Part shown: positions 48,458-57,232 of the stretch, in pieces | Layout of the letters: every line of letters begins with the position of its first letter | Position numbering within the stretch: position 1 is the stretch's first letter | From: Streptomyces lomondensis | GTDB taxonomy: Bacteria; Actinomycetota; Actinomycetes; Streptomycetales; Streptomycetaceae | Length of the DNA stretch: 64,000 bases | Assembly: GCF_014651035.1 (NCBI RefSeq) | Contig: NZ_BMWC01000011.1 | Coordinates: 186,001-250,000, forward strand | Direction of reading: 5' to 3' | Made by a program: the position numbers and the translations under genes | Notes under the pieces: generated by a model | What the model was told of the DNA's origin: nothing | Databases searched by the model: none | Seen by the model: the letters and a program-made list of their open reading frames with translations, nothing else

Positions 48458-49099
48458 CTAGACCCCGCCCCGCCCCCACCGCCGCCGCACCGGCTCCACC
48501 GCACACACCCCGCCCACCAGCACCGCCCCGGCCAGGACCACCGCCCACCGGTCGTGGGCCGCCGCCCAGCGGTCGTCCTCCACCGGGACGAACAGGGCCC
48601 AGCGCTTGGGCCAGAACAGCACGGCCAGGACCGCCGAGGTCAGCAGGCCCGCCGCCACCAGCGGCCCGGGCCGGGTGACATCGGTGAAGCGCACCGCGGC
48701 CGCCGCGCCGGTCACCGCCAGGACGAAGGCGGCCCCGGCCTCCAGCGTGAGGTCGGCGACCGGGGGCCGTACGTCCGGCGGCACGAGCAGGAGGGCCGAC
48801 GTCCACCAGGCCGCCACGGCGGGCAGGACGAGGGCCACGCGCAGGGCGACGCGCAACGGGCGCGGGGCCGGCACGGTGGCCGTGGTGTGCCGGGCCGGGT
48901 CGTCCAGGAGGAAGACCAGGCCCATCGCGAAGGCCAGGACGGCGGCCCGCAGCAGGGGCAGGGACAGCCGTTCGCCCGTCTCGCCCGTCGTCCGCGTCAG
49001 CGCGGCGAGCAGCAGCCCCGCCACCCCGGCCGCGCCGACCAGGCGCCACGGCAGGGTCCGGCAGGCGGGGAGGACCAACGCCCTTGTCAGTCCAGGCAC
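48458..49099 (-). CDS. ABC-transporter-associated membrane protein
   Basis: 213 residues from GTG 49099, overlapping the upstream permease gene by 13 bases. Six to seven membrane helices (VGAAGVAGLLLAAL, LPLLRAAVLAFAMGLVFLL, VALVLPAVAAWWTSALLLV and others). No ATPase or known transport motif. As the last gene of the sigma/anti-sigma/ABC operon it is likely an accessory membrane subunit. Confidence 0.75.
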   Translation of the reverse strand: MPGLTRALVLPACRTLPWRLVGAAGVAGLLLAALTRTTGETGERLSLPLLRAAVLAFAMGLVFLLDDPARHTTATVPAPRPLRVALRVALVLPAVAAWWTSALLLVPPDVRPPVADLTLEAGAAFVLAVTGAAAAVRFTDVTRPGPLVAAGLLTSAVLAVLFWPKRWALFVPVEDDRWAAAHDRWAVVLAGAVLVGGVCAVEPVRRRWGRGGV

Positions 49100-50607
49100 T
49101 TGTCGTCCCCCTCGGGTGCCGGCACGCCCAGCAGCTGCGCGGCCCGGGCCGCCGTCACCTTCGGCGAGGTCAGCTCGGCCCAGCGGTCCTTCACCCGGGC
49201 GGTGACCTCGCCCCGGGGCCGCTCGAACAGCGCGCGCAGCACCTCCGTCTGGGCCGCGGTCATGTACAGGCCGTCCGTCGGCTGGAGCACGGAGTCCGAG
49301 CCGGTCACGGTGTCGTTGAGGCGGACCCGGCGCAGTGCCGCCATCGGGTCGGACTCCCAGCCCAGGGCCAGCCACATGACGGTGACGATGCGGCCGTCGC
49401 AGATCGAGGTCGACGCCTTCTCGTTCCCCGCGACCAGCACTCCGGCGACGGCGGCGGAGAACTCGGGGACGCGGTTGCCGCCCCACTGGGTGCCCACGGT
49501 CACCTCGTGCGGACGCTCCAGGGGGGTCAGCGCGGCATCGCCGGTGAGGCCGTAGCGGGCGTCGACCCGCTGCCGTACGACGACGTCCTGCACCTGTGCG
49601 CGGCCACCGGCCAGGGACCGCACGCGGTCCACCACCCCGGCCCAGTCGTCGACCCGGGGCTGCCACTCGGGGAACGCGCAGTACGTCGACCCGTCCCGCC
49701 GGGCGCAGGACTGCACCTGCTCCGGGTCGAGCGTGGCCCGTTCACGAGCCCGGACCAGTTCGGGGGAGTCGCCGCGCGCCTGGGCCACCCCGCCCAGGAG
49801 TGTCATGGCCACCGCCCCGGCGACTCCGGCGACGACCACCGGCTTGCGTCCGCCCGCCATCAGTACCGCCAGCAGCCCCAGGCTCAGGGCCAGCCCGGCC
49901 AGGTACAGGGCGTGCCAGCCGGCGGGCCGGCCCAGCAGGTCGGACGGCAGCGTGTTGCTGGTCGACTCGACGACCACCGGCACCAGCCACCTCTCCCAGC
50001 CCTCGCCCGACCCCGTACCGAAGACGGACAGGAACAGGCAGAACACGACCAGCAGCGGCGCGGCGAGAGCCGACCTCACCAGCCCCGCGACCAGCAGCCC
50101 GGCCAGCCCGAACAGCAGCACGGTCAGCGGTCCCACGAGCAGTTCGCCCATCGAGCCGCGCCCGATCGCGCCGGGCCGGAGCGCCTCCCAGCCGAACTGC
50201 GCGGCCACGCACACCCCGGTGAGCAGGGCCGCGGCCACGACCGACAGCGCATGGGCGGCCGTACGCCGCCACGGCGGGAGGGCCAGCACCCCGAAGTGCT
50301 GTTCCGTGCCGTGCCGCCGCGAGCGCAGCGCGGCGTGGTTGACGCACAGCAGGACCGCGAGGCCGACCAGCATCGGCGCGGTCTGGGTGGCGCGGTCGGC
50401 GTCCTGGAGGGCCGGGTAGCCGCCCCAGGCCTTGCCGGAGCGCCACACGGTCCAGCCGAGGTACACGGCGAAGGCGAGGAGCACCGGCACCCTCGTCAGC
50501 AGCCGGCGCGTCTCGAACAGGGCCAGGGCCGCCACGGCCGCCCAGGATCCGCCGGGCTCGTCCCGTACGGTCGGTGGGGCGGCCGGCGTCCGCAGCACCG
50601 CGGTCAT
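49087..50607 (-). CDS. ABC-2-like permease with large extracytoplasmic domain
   Basis: 506 residues. Six membrane helices in the first 270 residues (VPVLLAFAVYLGWTV, TAPMLVGLAVLLCVNHAAL, LLVVFCLFLSVFG and others), typical of ABC-2 exporters, then a soluble C-terminal domain of about 230 residues with a few Cys (SCARRDGSTYCAF). ATGA overlap with the ATPase gene shows coupling. Substrate unknown. Confidence 0.82.
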   Translation of the reverse strand: MTAVLRTPAAPPTVRDEPGGSWAAVAALALFETRRLLTRVPVLLAFAVYLGWTVWRSGKAWGGYPALQDADRATQTAPMLVGLAVLLCVNHAALRSRRHGTEQHFGVLALPPWRRTAAHALSVVAAALLTGVCVAAQFGWEALRPGAIGRGSMGELLVGPLTVLLFGLAGLLVAGLVRSALAAPLLVVFCLFLSVFGTGSGEGWERWLVPVVVESTSNTLPSDLLGRPAGWHALYLAGLALSLGLLAVLMAGGRKPVVVAGVAGAVAMTLLGGVAQARGDSPELVRARERATLDPEQVQSCARRDGSTYCAFPEWQPRVDDWAGVVDRVRSLAGGRAQVQDVVVRQRVDARYGLTGDAALTPLERPHEVTVGTQWGGNRVPEFSAAVAGVLVAGNEKASTSICDGRIVTVMWLALGWESDPMAALRRVRLNDTVTGSDSVLQPTDGLYMTAAQTEVLRALFERPRGEVTARVKDRWAELTSPKVTAARAAQLLGVPAPEGDDKCLD

Positions 50608-51464
50608 GCCGACACCTCCGCTCCGGCGCCGTCGAGCGTGAGCAGGTAGCCGTCCTCCAGGGTCGGTTCGAGCAGCTCGGCCCCGGCCGGCGGCTCCCCC
50701 ACGTTGCGGAAGGTCCCGGTCCCCGTGCGCCACCCCGCCTTCGCGCCCGGATCGCGTTCCGTACTGCTCCACACCCGCCCCTCGGCCCGCGCGGTCAGCT
50801 CGGCCGGGGTGCCCTCGAACCGGACCCGGCCGCCGGCCATGACCAGGACCCGGTGGCAGAGCATCGCCACGTCCTCCGTCTGGTGGGTGGACAGCAGCAC
50901 CGTGCGCCCCTCCCCGGCCCTCGCGATCAACTCCCGGAAACGCATCCGCTGTTCGGGGTCGAGACCGACGGTCGGCTCGTCCAGCACCAGGAACCCGGGG
51001 TCACCGACCAGGGCGGCCCCCAGGGCGACCCGCTGCCGCATCCCCCCGGACAGCTTGCGGATGCGCTTGCCGCGCACATCCGCGAGGCCGACCTCGTCGA
51101 GCACCCGCCGCACCTCCCGGTGCCGGGCGCCCCGGTCGGTCATCTCCTTCAGGATCGCCACGTAGTCGACGAACTCGAAGGCCGTGAAGTCCGGGTGGAA
51201 CCCCGGCGTCTGCGGCAGGTAGCCCAGCCGGCGCCGTACCTCCTGGCGCCCCCGGGCGGTGGCCGGGTCGTGTCCGAGCACGGTGAAGGCGCCCCGGTCG
51301 GCGGGCCGGGCCGTGGCGAGCACCCGCAGCAGCGTGGTCTTTCCGGCGCCGTTGGGCCCGAGCAGTCCGGTGACGCCACCGGTCAGCCGCAGCGACACGT
51401 CGTCGAGGGCCCGGGTGCCGCCGTAGCGGAGGCAGAGCCCGGAGGCGGACACGGTGGTGGTCAT
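50604..51464 (-). CDS. ABC transporter ATP-binding protein
   Basis: 286 residues. Walker A GLLGPNGAGKTTLLRVL, Q-loop LPQTPGF, signature LSGGMRQRVALGAALVG, Walker B FLVLDEPTVGLDPEQ and switch His in STHQTEDV. The C-terminal 65 residues are an extra domain common in ABC-2 ATPases. Overlaps both neighbours by four bases (ATGA), so permease, ATPase and anti-sigma protein are one transcript. Confidence 0.95.
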   Translation of the reverse strand: MTTTVSASGLCLRYGGTRALDDVSLRLTGGVTGLLGPNGAGKTTLLRVLATARPADRGAFTVLGHDPATARGRQEVRRRLGYLPQTPGFHPDFTAFEFVDYVAILKEMTDRGARHREVRRVLDEVGLADVRGKRIRKLSGGMRQRVALGAALVGDPGFLVLDEPTVGLDPEQRMRFRELIARAGEGRTVLLSTHQTEDVAMLCHRVLVMAGGRVRFEGTPAELTARAEGRVWSSTERDPGAKAGWRTGTGTFRNVGEPPAGAELLEPTLEDGYLLTLDGAGAEVSA

Positions 51465-52297
51465 ACGGCACGTCCCTGGAAGAGGTCGAATCGGTCACGG
51501 AGCAGGAAGAGCAGCCCGGCGGCGAGCGCGGCGACCAGCGCCGCCACGCCCTGCCCGGCCGCGGTGAACGGCGCGAGCGGAGCGTCCGCCCCCGCCCGCA
51601 GCGCGTCGGCCGCCAGCAGCAGCCCGAGCCACGCCCCGCCCACCAGGGACGGCGCGAGCACCGGCCCCAGCCGGGGCGTCAGCGCGAGCCCGGTCGCGGT
51701 GAGCGCCAGCGCGGGCAGCAGCCAGGCCAGCGCGTGCAGCCCGTACGCGGGCAGCGCCAGCGTCGCCAGCCCGTTCAGCGCGAGCACGACGACCAGCACG
51801 GCCACCGTCCGGATCATCAGCAGCCGGAACCCGTGCATCGGCGCGACGACGGCCATCTCGTACGTCGGGTCCAGCGCGGGCCCGTACGACAGAGCCACCC
51901 CCGCCAGCGGCAGCAGCGGCGCGAGGGCCAGGAAGAGGGTGGGGAACTCCCCGCCCCGCACGGCATGCCCCGCGCCCACGCTCAGCAGCAGCACGGCGAC
52001 CACGGCCCCGAGCCAGGACCGCCGCAGCACCGGCGCCGCCGCCAGCAGCCGCGCGGTGTGCCCGGCCACTCCGACCCGGACGAGCAGCGACTCCAGCAGC
52101 CCCGTCCGGGGCGCGTCCAGCTCGGCGTCGAGCCGCTCCCACCCCGCGTCGACAGCGACCGGGTCGGCGACCTCGGCCAGCACCCCGCGGCACTGCGCGC
52201 AGGAGGTCAGATGCGCGTCAGCGGACCAGAGCGCGGGCGCCTGGAGCTCGCCCCGCGCGTAGGCGATCAGATCGTCCTCGGGTACGTGCCAGCTCAT
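51461..52297 (-). CDS. Membrane-bound zinc-finger anti-sigma-like protein
   Basis: 278 residues from ATG 52297. The N-terminal ZAS zinc-binding motif (DDLIAYARGELQ, DAHLTSCAQCRGVLAEV, i.e. H-x3-C-x2-C) is that of anti-sigma factors, then a cytoplasmic linker and six membrane helices. It lies 43 bp after the frameshifted ECF sigma gene and is cotranscribed with the ABC genes, so it is likely a sensor releasing the sigma factor on an envelope signal. Confidence 0.82.
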   Translation of the reverse strand: MSWHVPEDDLIAYARGELQAPALWSADAHLTSCAQCRGVLAEVADPVAVDAGWERLDAELDAPRTGLLESLLVRVGVAGHTARLLAAAPVLRRSWLGAVVAVLLLSVGAGHAVRGGEFPTLFLALAPLLPLAGVALSYGPALDPTYEMAVVAPMHGFRLLMIRTVAVLVVVLALNGLATLALPAYGLHALAWLLPALALTATGLALTPRLGPVLAPSLVGGAWLGLLLAADALRAGADAPLAPFTAAGQGVAALVAALAAGLLFLLRDRFDLFQGRAV

Positions 52298-52340
52298 GAG
52301 GTCACCTCCGGCCGCCGCAGCCGTTCCCGTCCGTGCCACC

Positions 52341-52891
52341 TCATGCCAGCGCCTCCCGCAACTGCTTCCGGGCCCGCATCGCCCGCGTCTTGACCGTCCC
52401 CGGCGGAATCCCGAGCAGGACGGCCGCCTCGCGGGTCGTCAGCCCGTCGATGACCGTCGCCTGCAGCACCGCCCGCAGCTCCGGCGACAGCCGCACCAGC
52501 GCCCCGGCGAGATCCCCGTGCTCCACCCCCGCGAGCACGCGCTCCTCCGCCGACGCCTCGTCCCGGTGCCGCAGCCGCGCCAGGGCTGCCGCAGCCGCCC
52601 CCGCGCCCCGTCCCCCCGCAGCGCGTCCACCAGCCGCCGCGACCCGATGCGCCACAGCCACCCGGCTGCGTCCGTGGAGTCGCCCTCCTGCCGGTAGCGG
52701 GCCTTGCCCCGCCACACCGCGAGGAACGTCTCCTGTACGACGTCGTCGACGACGCTCAGATCGGCGCACCGCCCCCGCAGCCGGGCCCGGAGCCACGGCG
52801 CGTACCGCCGGTACAGCTCCTCGAAGGCGCGCCGGTCGGCATCCGCGGCAACGGCCCGCAGCAGCTCCCCGTCGCTTCTCGTTTCGCTCAC
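52341..52891 (-). pseudogene. ECF sigma factor gene with a frameshift
   Basis: GTG 52891 (GAGGAG upstream) starts sigma region 2 intact (RAFEELYRRYAPWLRARLRG, DDVVQETFLAVWRG). The frame continues only to an unnatural Arg/Cys-rich tail. Region 4 (LSPELRAVLQATVIDGLTTR, EAAVLLGIPPGTVKTRAM) is complete but in a different frame to 52341. The switch falls near 52595-52625, a G-rich run. One missing base would explain it. Either a real inactivating mutation or a sequencing error. Confidence 0.85.
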
Positions 52892-53220
52892 GTCTCCTCA
52901 TCGGACCGCGCGGCGCGAACGGTTCACGAAAGCACGCTTGACTTTCCCCGGAGCCGTCCACAGCCTGTGGGCAGCCGCCCGCGGCCCGCCCCCGGCGGCG
53001 GTGGACGCCCGCGAGCCGCCCCCCGCTATCCCGCACGTCATGTCGCCGTAACCGTTCATTCAGACGAGCTTGCGACGCTCGGCCAATGAATCCCGCCGTG
53101 CCAGAGCCTTCGCCGCCCCAGCAGGGGCCTGAGGGAAACGGGAACACTCATGTGACACCCCCGCTCCCGCCCGCGCTCTCCGACGCGCCCGTGATGCTCG
53201 CGGCGCGGAAGAATGGGTCC

Positions 53221-55452
53221 ATGAGCCAGCCGAACACCCAGGCACAGGTCCAGCACGCGCAGCCCTCCGTGGGCTCCATCGCGGCCCACCGCCCGCACAC
53301 GGTCGCGGCAGCCGTCTCCGACCTGGAACCCGACATCGACGCCGACCTCGACGCGTACGAGGAGTCGCCGTACGACGGGCCCCAGCTGCCGCAGGGCCGC
53401 TTCCTCGACCGGGAGCGCAGCTGGCTCGCGTTCAACGAGCGTGTCCTCGAACTCGCCGAGGACCCGAACACGCCCCTGCTGGAGCGGGCCAACTTCCTCG
53501 CGATCTTCGCCAGCAACCTGGACGAGTTCTTCATGGTCCGGGTCGCCGGCCTGAAGCGCCGTATCGCCACCGGCGTGGCCACCCGCTCCGCCTCCGGCCT
53601 CCAGCCGCGCGAGGTGCTGGAGATGATCTGGGCCCGCTCCCGCGAGCTCATGGCCCGGCACGCCGCCTGCTACCACGAGGACGTCGCCCCCGCACTCGCG
53701 GAGGAGGGCATCCACCTGGTCCGCTGGAACGAGCTCCAGGAGAAGGAGCAGGCCCGCCTGTTCACCCTGTTCCGGCACCAGATCTTCCCCGTGCTGACCC
53801 CGCTGGCGGTCGACCCGGCGCATCCCTTCCCGTACATCTCCGGCCTGTCCCTGAACCTGGCCGTCGTCGTACGGAACCCGGTGACGGGCCACAAGCACTT
53901 CGCCCGCGTCAAGGTCCCACCGCTGCTGTCCCGCTTCCTGGAGAGCTCCCCGGGCCGCTACGTCCCCATCGAGGACATCATCGCCGCCCACCTGGAAGAG
54001 CTCTTCCCGGGCATGGAGGTGCTGGAGCACCACGCCTTCCGCCTCACCCGGAACGAGGACCTGGAGGTCGAGGAGGACGACGCCGAGAACCTGCTCCAGG
54101 CCCTGGAGAAGGAGCTCATGCGGCGCCGCTTCGGCCCGCCGGTGCGCCTGGAGGTCGAGGAGTCCATCGACCGCGAGGTCCTGGACCTCCTCGTGCGCGA
54201 GCTGAAGATCAGCGAGGCCGAGGTCTATCCGCTGCCGGGCCCGCTGGACCTCACGGGCCTGTTCCGGATCGCCTCCCTGGACCGGCCGGAGCTGAAGTAC
54301 CGCAAGTTCGTCGCCGGCACCCACCGGGACCTCGCCGAGGTCGAGTCGGCGTCCGCGCCGGACATCTTCGCCGCCCTGCGCGAGCGGGACGTCCTGCTGC
54401 ACCACCCCTACGACTCGTTCTCCACCTCCGTCCAGGCCTTCCTGGAGCAGGCGGCCGGCGACCCGGACGTCCTCGCGATCAAGCAGACCCTGTACCGCAC
54501 CTCCGGCGACTCCCCGATAGTCGACGCGCTCATCGAGGCGGCCGAGTCCGGCAAGCAGGTCCTGGTCCTGGTCGAGATCAAGGCCCGCTTCGACGAGCAC
54601 GCCAACATCAAGTGGGCCCGCAAGCTGGAGGAGGCCGGCTGCCACGTGGTCTACGGCCTGGTCGGCCTGAAGACCCACTGCAAGCTGTCGCTGGTGGTCC
54701 GCCAGGAGGGCGAGACGCTCCGCCGCTACAGCCACGTCGGCACCGGCAACTACCACCCGAAGACGGCCCGCCTCTACGAGGACCTCGGCCTGCTCACGGC
54801 CGACCCGCAGGTCGGCGCCGACCTCTCGGACCTCTTCAACCGCCTCTCCGGCTACTCCCGCCGGGAGACCTACCGCCGCCTGCTCGTCGCCCCCAAGTCG
54901 CTGCGCGACGGCCTGGTCGCGCGGATCGCCAAGGAGGTTCAGCACCACCGTGCCGGGCGGCCCGCGTACGTCCGTATCAAGGTCAACTCGATGGTCGACG
55001 AGGCCGTCATCGACGCCTGCTACCGCGCGGCCCAGGCGGGCGTGCCGGTCGACGTGTGGGTGCGCGGGATCTGCGCGCTGCGCCCGGGCGTGGCCGGCCT
55101 GTCGGAGAACATCCGGGTCCGCTCGATCCTCGGCCGCTTCCTGGAGCACTCCCGGGTGTTCGCCTTCGGCAACGGCGGCGAGCCCGAGGTGTGGATCGGC
55201 AGCGCCGACATGATGCACCGCAACCTCGACCGCCGGATAGAAGCCCTGGTCCGGGTCACCGACCCGGCCCACCGGGCGGCCCTGAACCGGCTGCTGGAGA
55301 CCGGCATGTCCGGCTCCACCGCCTCCTGGCACCTCGGCCCGGACGGCGACTGGACCCGGCATGCGACCGATGCGGACGGCCAGCCCCTGCGCAACGTCCA
55401 GGAGATGCTCATAGACGCCCGGAGGCGCCGGCGTGGCACAGCGACACCTTGA
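53221..55452 (+). CDS. ppk: Polyphosphate kinase
   Basis: 743 residues from ATG 53221, where GGAAGAA gives the best ribosome site (ATG 53086 is also open). PPK1 makes inorganic polyphosphate from ATP. N-domain FLDRERSWLAFNERVLELAE, phosphorylated His 486 (GLKTHCKLSLVVR) and His 505 (YSHVGTGNYHPKT), 19 residues apart as in E. coli His 435 and 454, and a C-domain ending ...NVQEMLIDARRRRRG. The Asp/Glu-rich segment at about residues 35-50 is family-specific. The CHAD gene overlaps its end by 20 bp. Confidence 0.97.
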   Translation: MSQPNTQAQVQHAQPSVGSIAAHRPHTVAAAVSDLEPDIDADLDAYEESPYDGPQLPQGRFLDRERSWLAFNERVLELAEDPNTPLLERANFLAIFASNLDEFFMVRVAGLKRRIATGVATRSASGLQPREVLEMIWARSRELMARHAACYHEDVAPALAEEGIHLVRWNELQEKEQARLFTLFRHQIFPVLTPLAVDPAHPFPYISGLSLNLAVVVRNPVTGHKHFARVKVPPLLSRFLESSPGRYVPIEDIIAAHLEELFPGMEVLEHHAFRLTRNEDLEVEEDDAENLLQALEKELMRRRFGPPVRLEVEESIDREVLDLLVRELKISEAEVYPLPGPLDLTGLFRIASLDRPELKYRKFVAGTHRDLAEVESASAPDIFAALRERDVLLHHPYDSFSTSVQAFLEQAAGDPDVLAIKQTLYRTSGDSPIVDALIEAAESGKQVLVLVEIKARFDEHANIKWARKLEEAGCHVVYGLVGLKTHCKLSLVVRQEGETLRRYSHVGTGNYHPKTARLYEDLGLLTADPQVGADLSDLFNRLSGYSRRETYRRLLVAPKSLRDGLVARIAKEVQHHRAGRPAYVRIKVNSMVDEAVIDACYRAAQAGVPVDVWVRGICALRPGVAGLSENIRVRSILGRFLEHSRVFAFGNGGEPEVWIGSADMMHRNLDRRIEALVRVTDPAHRAALNRLLETGMSGSTASWHLGPDGDWTRHATDADGQPLRNVQEMLIDARRRRRGTATP

Positions 55453-56548
55453 CCCGACGAACCCCATGGCCGGACCTGCCCCCACCGGTGACGCCCTCGC
55501 GGGCTACCTGCGGGCCCAGGCCACGGAGTTCCTCCGAGCGCTGCGCCTGCACCGCGAGACGGGGTCGGGGGCGAACGGCTCGGAGGGGTCCGTCGACGCG
55601 GCCCGCGCCCTGCGCCGCTCCGCCCGCCGCATCAGCGCCAGCCTGCACACGTTCCAGTCCCTGCTCGACCCGGACTGGTGCGAGGCCATGCGCCCGGAAC
55701 TGGCCTGGGTCTCCGGAACCCTGGCGATGGAGCACGCGTACACGGCCCGCCTGGAACGCCTGCTGTCGGCGTTGCACCGCTTGTCGGGTTCTACGGCGTT
55801 CCCGGCACAGTCAGGCCCGGCTGCGGGCAGTCGTGCCGCTGGGGCGGCGCCCGTCCCGAAGACGGCGGCACCCAAGGCCGGTGCCCAGCCCAACCCGTCG
55901 GCCACACAGGAACGCGGCAACCTCACAGTAGGAGCAGCCAAAGCAGGCGCACTCTTGGACCGCCAACTGACCCTGGCCCGCACCCGAGCCCACTCCACAG
56001 CCCTACAGGCCCTGGGCAGCAGCCGCTTCCACGCCGTCGCCGACAAGGTCGCGGTCCTGGCCAGCGAGGTCCCCCTCACCACAACGGCCGCCGGCACCGA
56101 CCTCCGCCCCCTCGCCACGGCAGCCGAAGAACGCCTCAGGGACGCCGTGTCCGCCCTGCCCCTCGTCACCGCCGGCAGCCCGTACAACGCCGCGGCGCTC
56201 GTCCACGGCCTGTCCCCGGACACGGTCCCGCATCCGCAGGACGCCCCGTGGCACCAGGTCCGCCTGCTGCTGCGCCTGCACCGCTACGCCCGCGAGGCGG
56301 TCCGGGGCGAGCCGAACGGCGACGCCGTTGTCGACCTGCGCCTGCTCTCCGCCGGCCAGGCCCTGAACCGCCACCGCGACGCCTCGGAGGCGGCGGCGGC
56401 AGCGGCCCAGGCGGCCCGCACCCCGCGCATCGCCCCGGCCACGGCGTACGCCCTCGGCGTGCTCCACGCCGACCAGCGGCACGAGGTGGAGGCGGCGCGC
56501 TTCGCGTTCCAGCAGTGCTGGCAGAAGGAGGTGGTGAGGACCCAGTGA
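55433..56548 (+). CDS. CHAD-domain polyphosphate-associated protein
   Basis: 371 residues from GTG 55433. All-helical with conserved His and Arg for polyphosphate binding (LRALRLHRETGSGANGSEGS, VDAARALRRSARRISASLHT, MEHAYTARLERLLSALHRL, VRLLLRLHRYAREAV). CHAD proteins bind polyP granules. It sits between ppk and a Nudix gene in a three-gene overlap operon, which strengthens the polyphosphate role. Confidence 0.92.
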   Translation: MAQRHLDPTNPMAGPAPTGDALAGYLRAQATEFLRALRLHRETGSGANGSEGSVDAARALRRSARRISASLHTFQSLLDPDWCEAMRPELAWVSGTLAMEHAYTARLERLLSALHRLSGSTAFPAQSGPAAGSRAAGAAPVPKTAAPKAGAQPNPSATQERGNLTVGAAKAGALLDRQLTLARTRAHSTALQALGSSRFHAVADKVAVLASEVPLTTTAAGTDLRPLATAAEERLRDAVSALPLVTAGSPYNAAALVHGLSPDTVPHPQDAPWHQVRLLLRLHRYAREAVRGEPNGDAVVDLRLLSAGQALNRHRDASEAAAAAAQAARTPRIAPATAYALGVLHADQRHEVEAARFAFQQCWQKEVVRTQ

Positions 56549-56985
56549 GCGCCGGCTCCCCCGAGGACACCACCGTTCAGGCGGCCGGCTGCGTCCTGTG
56601 GCGTCACTCCCCGGCCACCGGCGAGCCGGAACTCTGCCTCGTCCACCGGCCGAAATACGACGACTGGTCCTTGCCCAAGGGCAAACTGAAGCGCGGCGAG
56701 GAGGCACTCGCCGGTGCGCTGCGTGAGGTGGCGGAGGAGACGGGCTGCCGGGCCGTGCCGGGCGCCGAGCTGCCGACCCAGCGTTACCTGGCGAACGGCC
56801 GCCCCAAGCAGGTGCGCTACTGGGCGGCCGAGGCCATATCCTGCGCTTTTGCCCCTACCGACGAGGTGGACCGGGTCCTGTGGCTGGCGCCGGCCGCCGC
56901 CCGCGCCCGCCTCACCCAACCCCACGACCGCCCCCTGGTCGACGCGCTGATCGCCGTACTGGGCCTGCCACGCACGGCCGGCTGA
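56545..56985 (+). CDS. Nudix (MutT-type) hydrolase
   Basis: 146 residues from GTG 56545, overlapping the CHAD stop by four bases (GTGA). The Nudix box GKLKRGEEALAGALREVAEETGC fits G-x5-E-x7-R-E-U-x-E-E-x-G-U. Upstream YDDWSLPKGKLK is the usual lead-in. Possible substrates are oxidised nucleotides, diadenosine polyphosphates or polyP-like molecules. In S. coelicolor the same gene follows ppk and CHAD. Confidence 0.92.
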   Translation: MSAGSPEDTTVQAAGCVLWRHSPATGEPELCLVHRPKYDDWSLPKGKLKRGEEALAGALREVAEETGCRAVPGAELPTQRYLANGRPKQVRYWAAEAISCAFAPTDEVDRVLWLAPAAARARLTQPHDRPLVDALIAVLGLPRTAG

Positions 56986-57072
56986 CCGGACGGCACCGGT
57001 TCGTCCGCCAAGCGGAATGCCGACGTGCTCTCCCCGTAAGCATTCCGTGACCTAACCAGGCCTTAGGCAGGG

Positions 57073-57116
57073 GTTCACCCCTCGTTCATTTGCGGCCATC
57101 GGCGCCTTCACCTGAT
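57073..57116 (+). promoter_or_regulatory. PHO boxes upstream of pstS
   Basis: Four 11-bp units in register: GTTCACCCCTC (57073), GTTCATTTGCG (57084), GCCATCGGCGC (57095), CTTCACCTGAT (57106). The first, second and fourth fit the Streptomyces PhoP direct-repeat consensus (GTTCACC-like heptamers every 11 bp). About 120-160 bp upstream of pstS. Confidence 0.92.
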
Positions 57117-57232
57117 CTGCCTAATTTCAGCCTTAACGACGTGAGCCGCTCCCGGCCGGGTGCGGCCGTGTCCTGCGTCACCCAGACTTCGCACGCCGCC
57201 GATCAGGACGGCGGCTCCTGGAAGGAACTCAA

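Noticed and set aside
53037..53064. PHO box upstream of ppk
   Set aside because: Only one heptamer-like unit (GTTCATT) without an in-phase partner; not enough to list as a PHO box.
53056..55485. 809-codon minus-strand ORF opposite ppk
   Set aside because: A shadow produced by high GC at the third codon position of ppk; the translation lacks known motifs.
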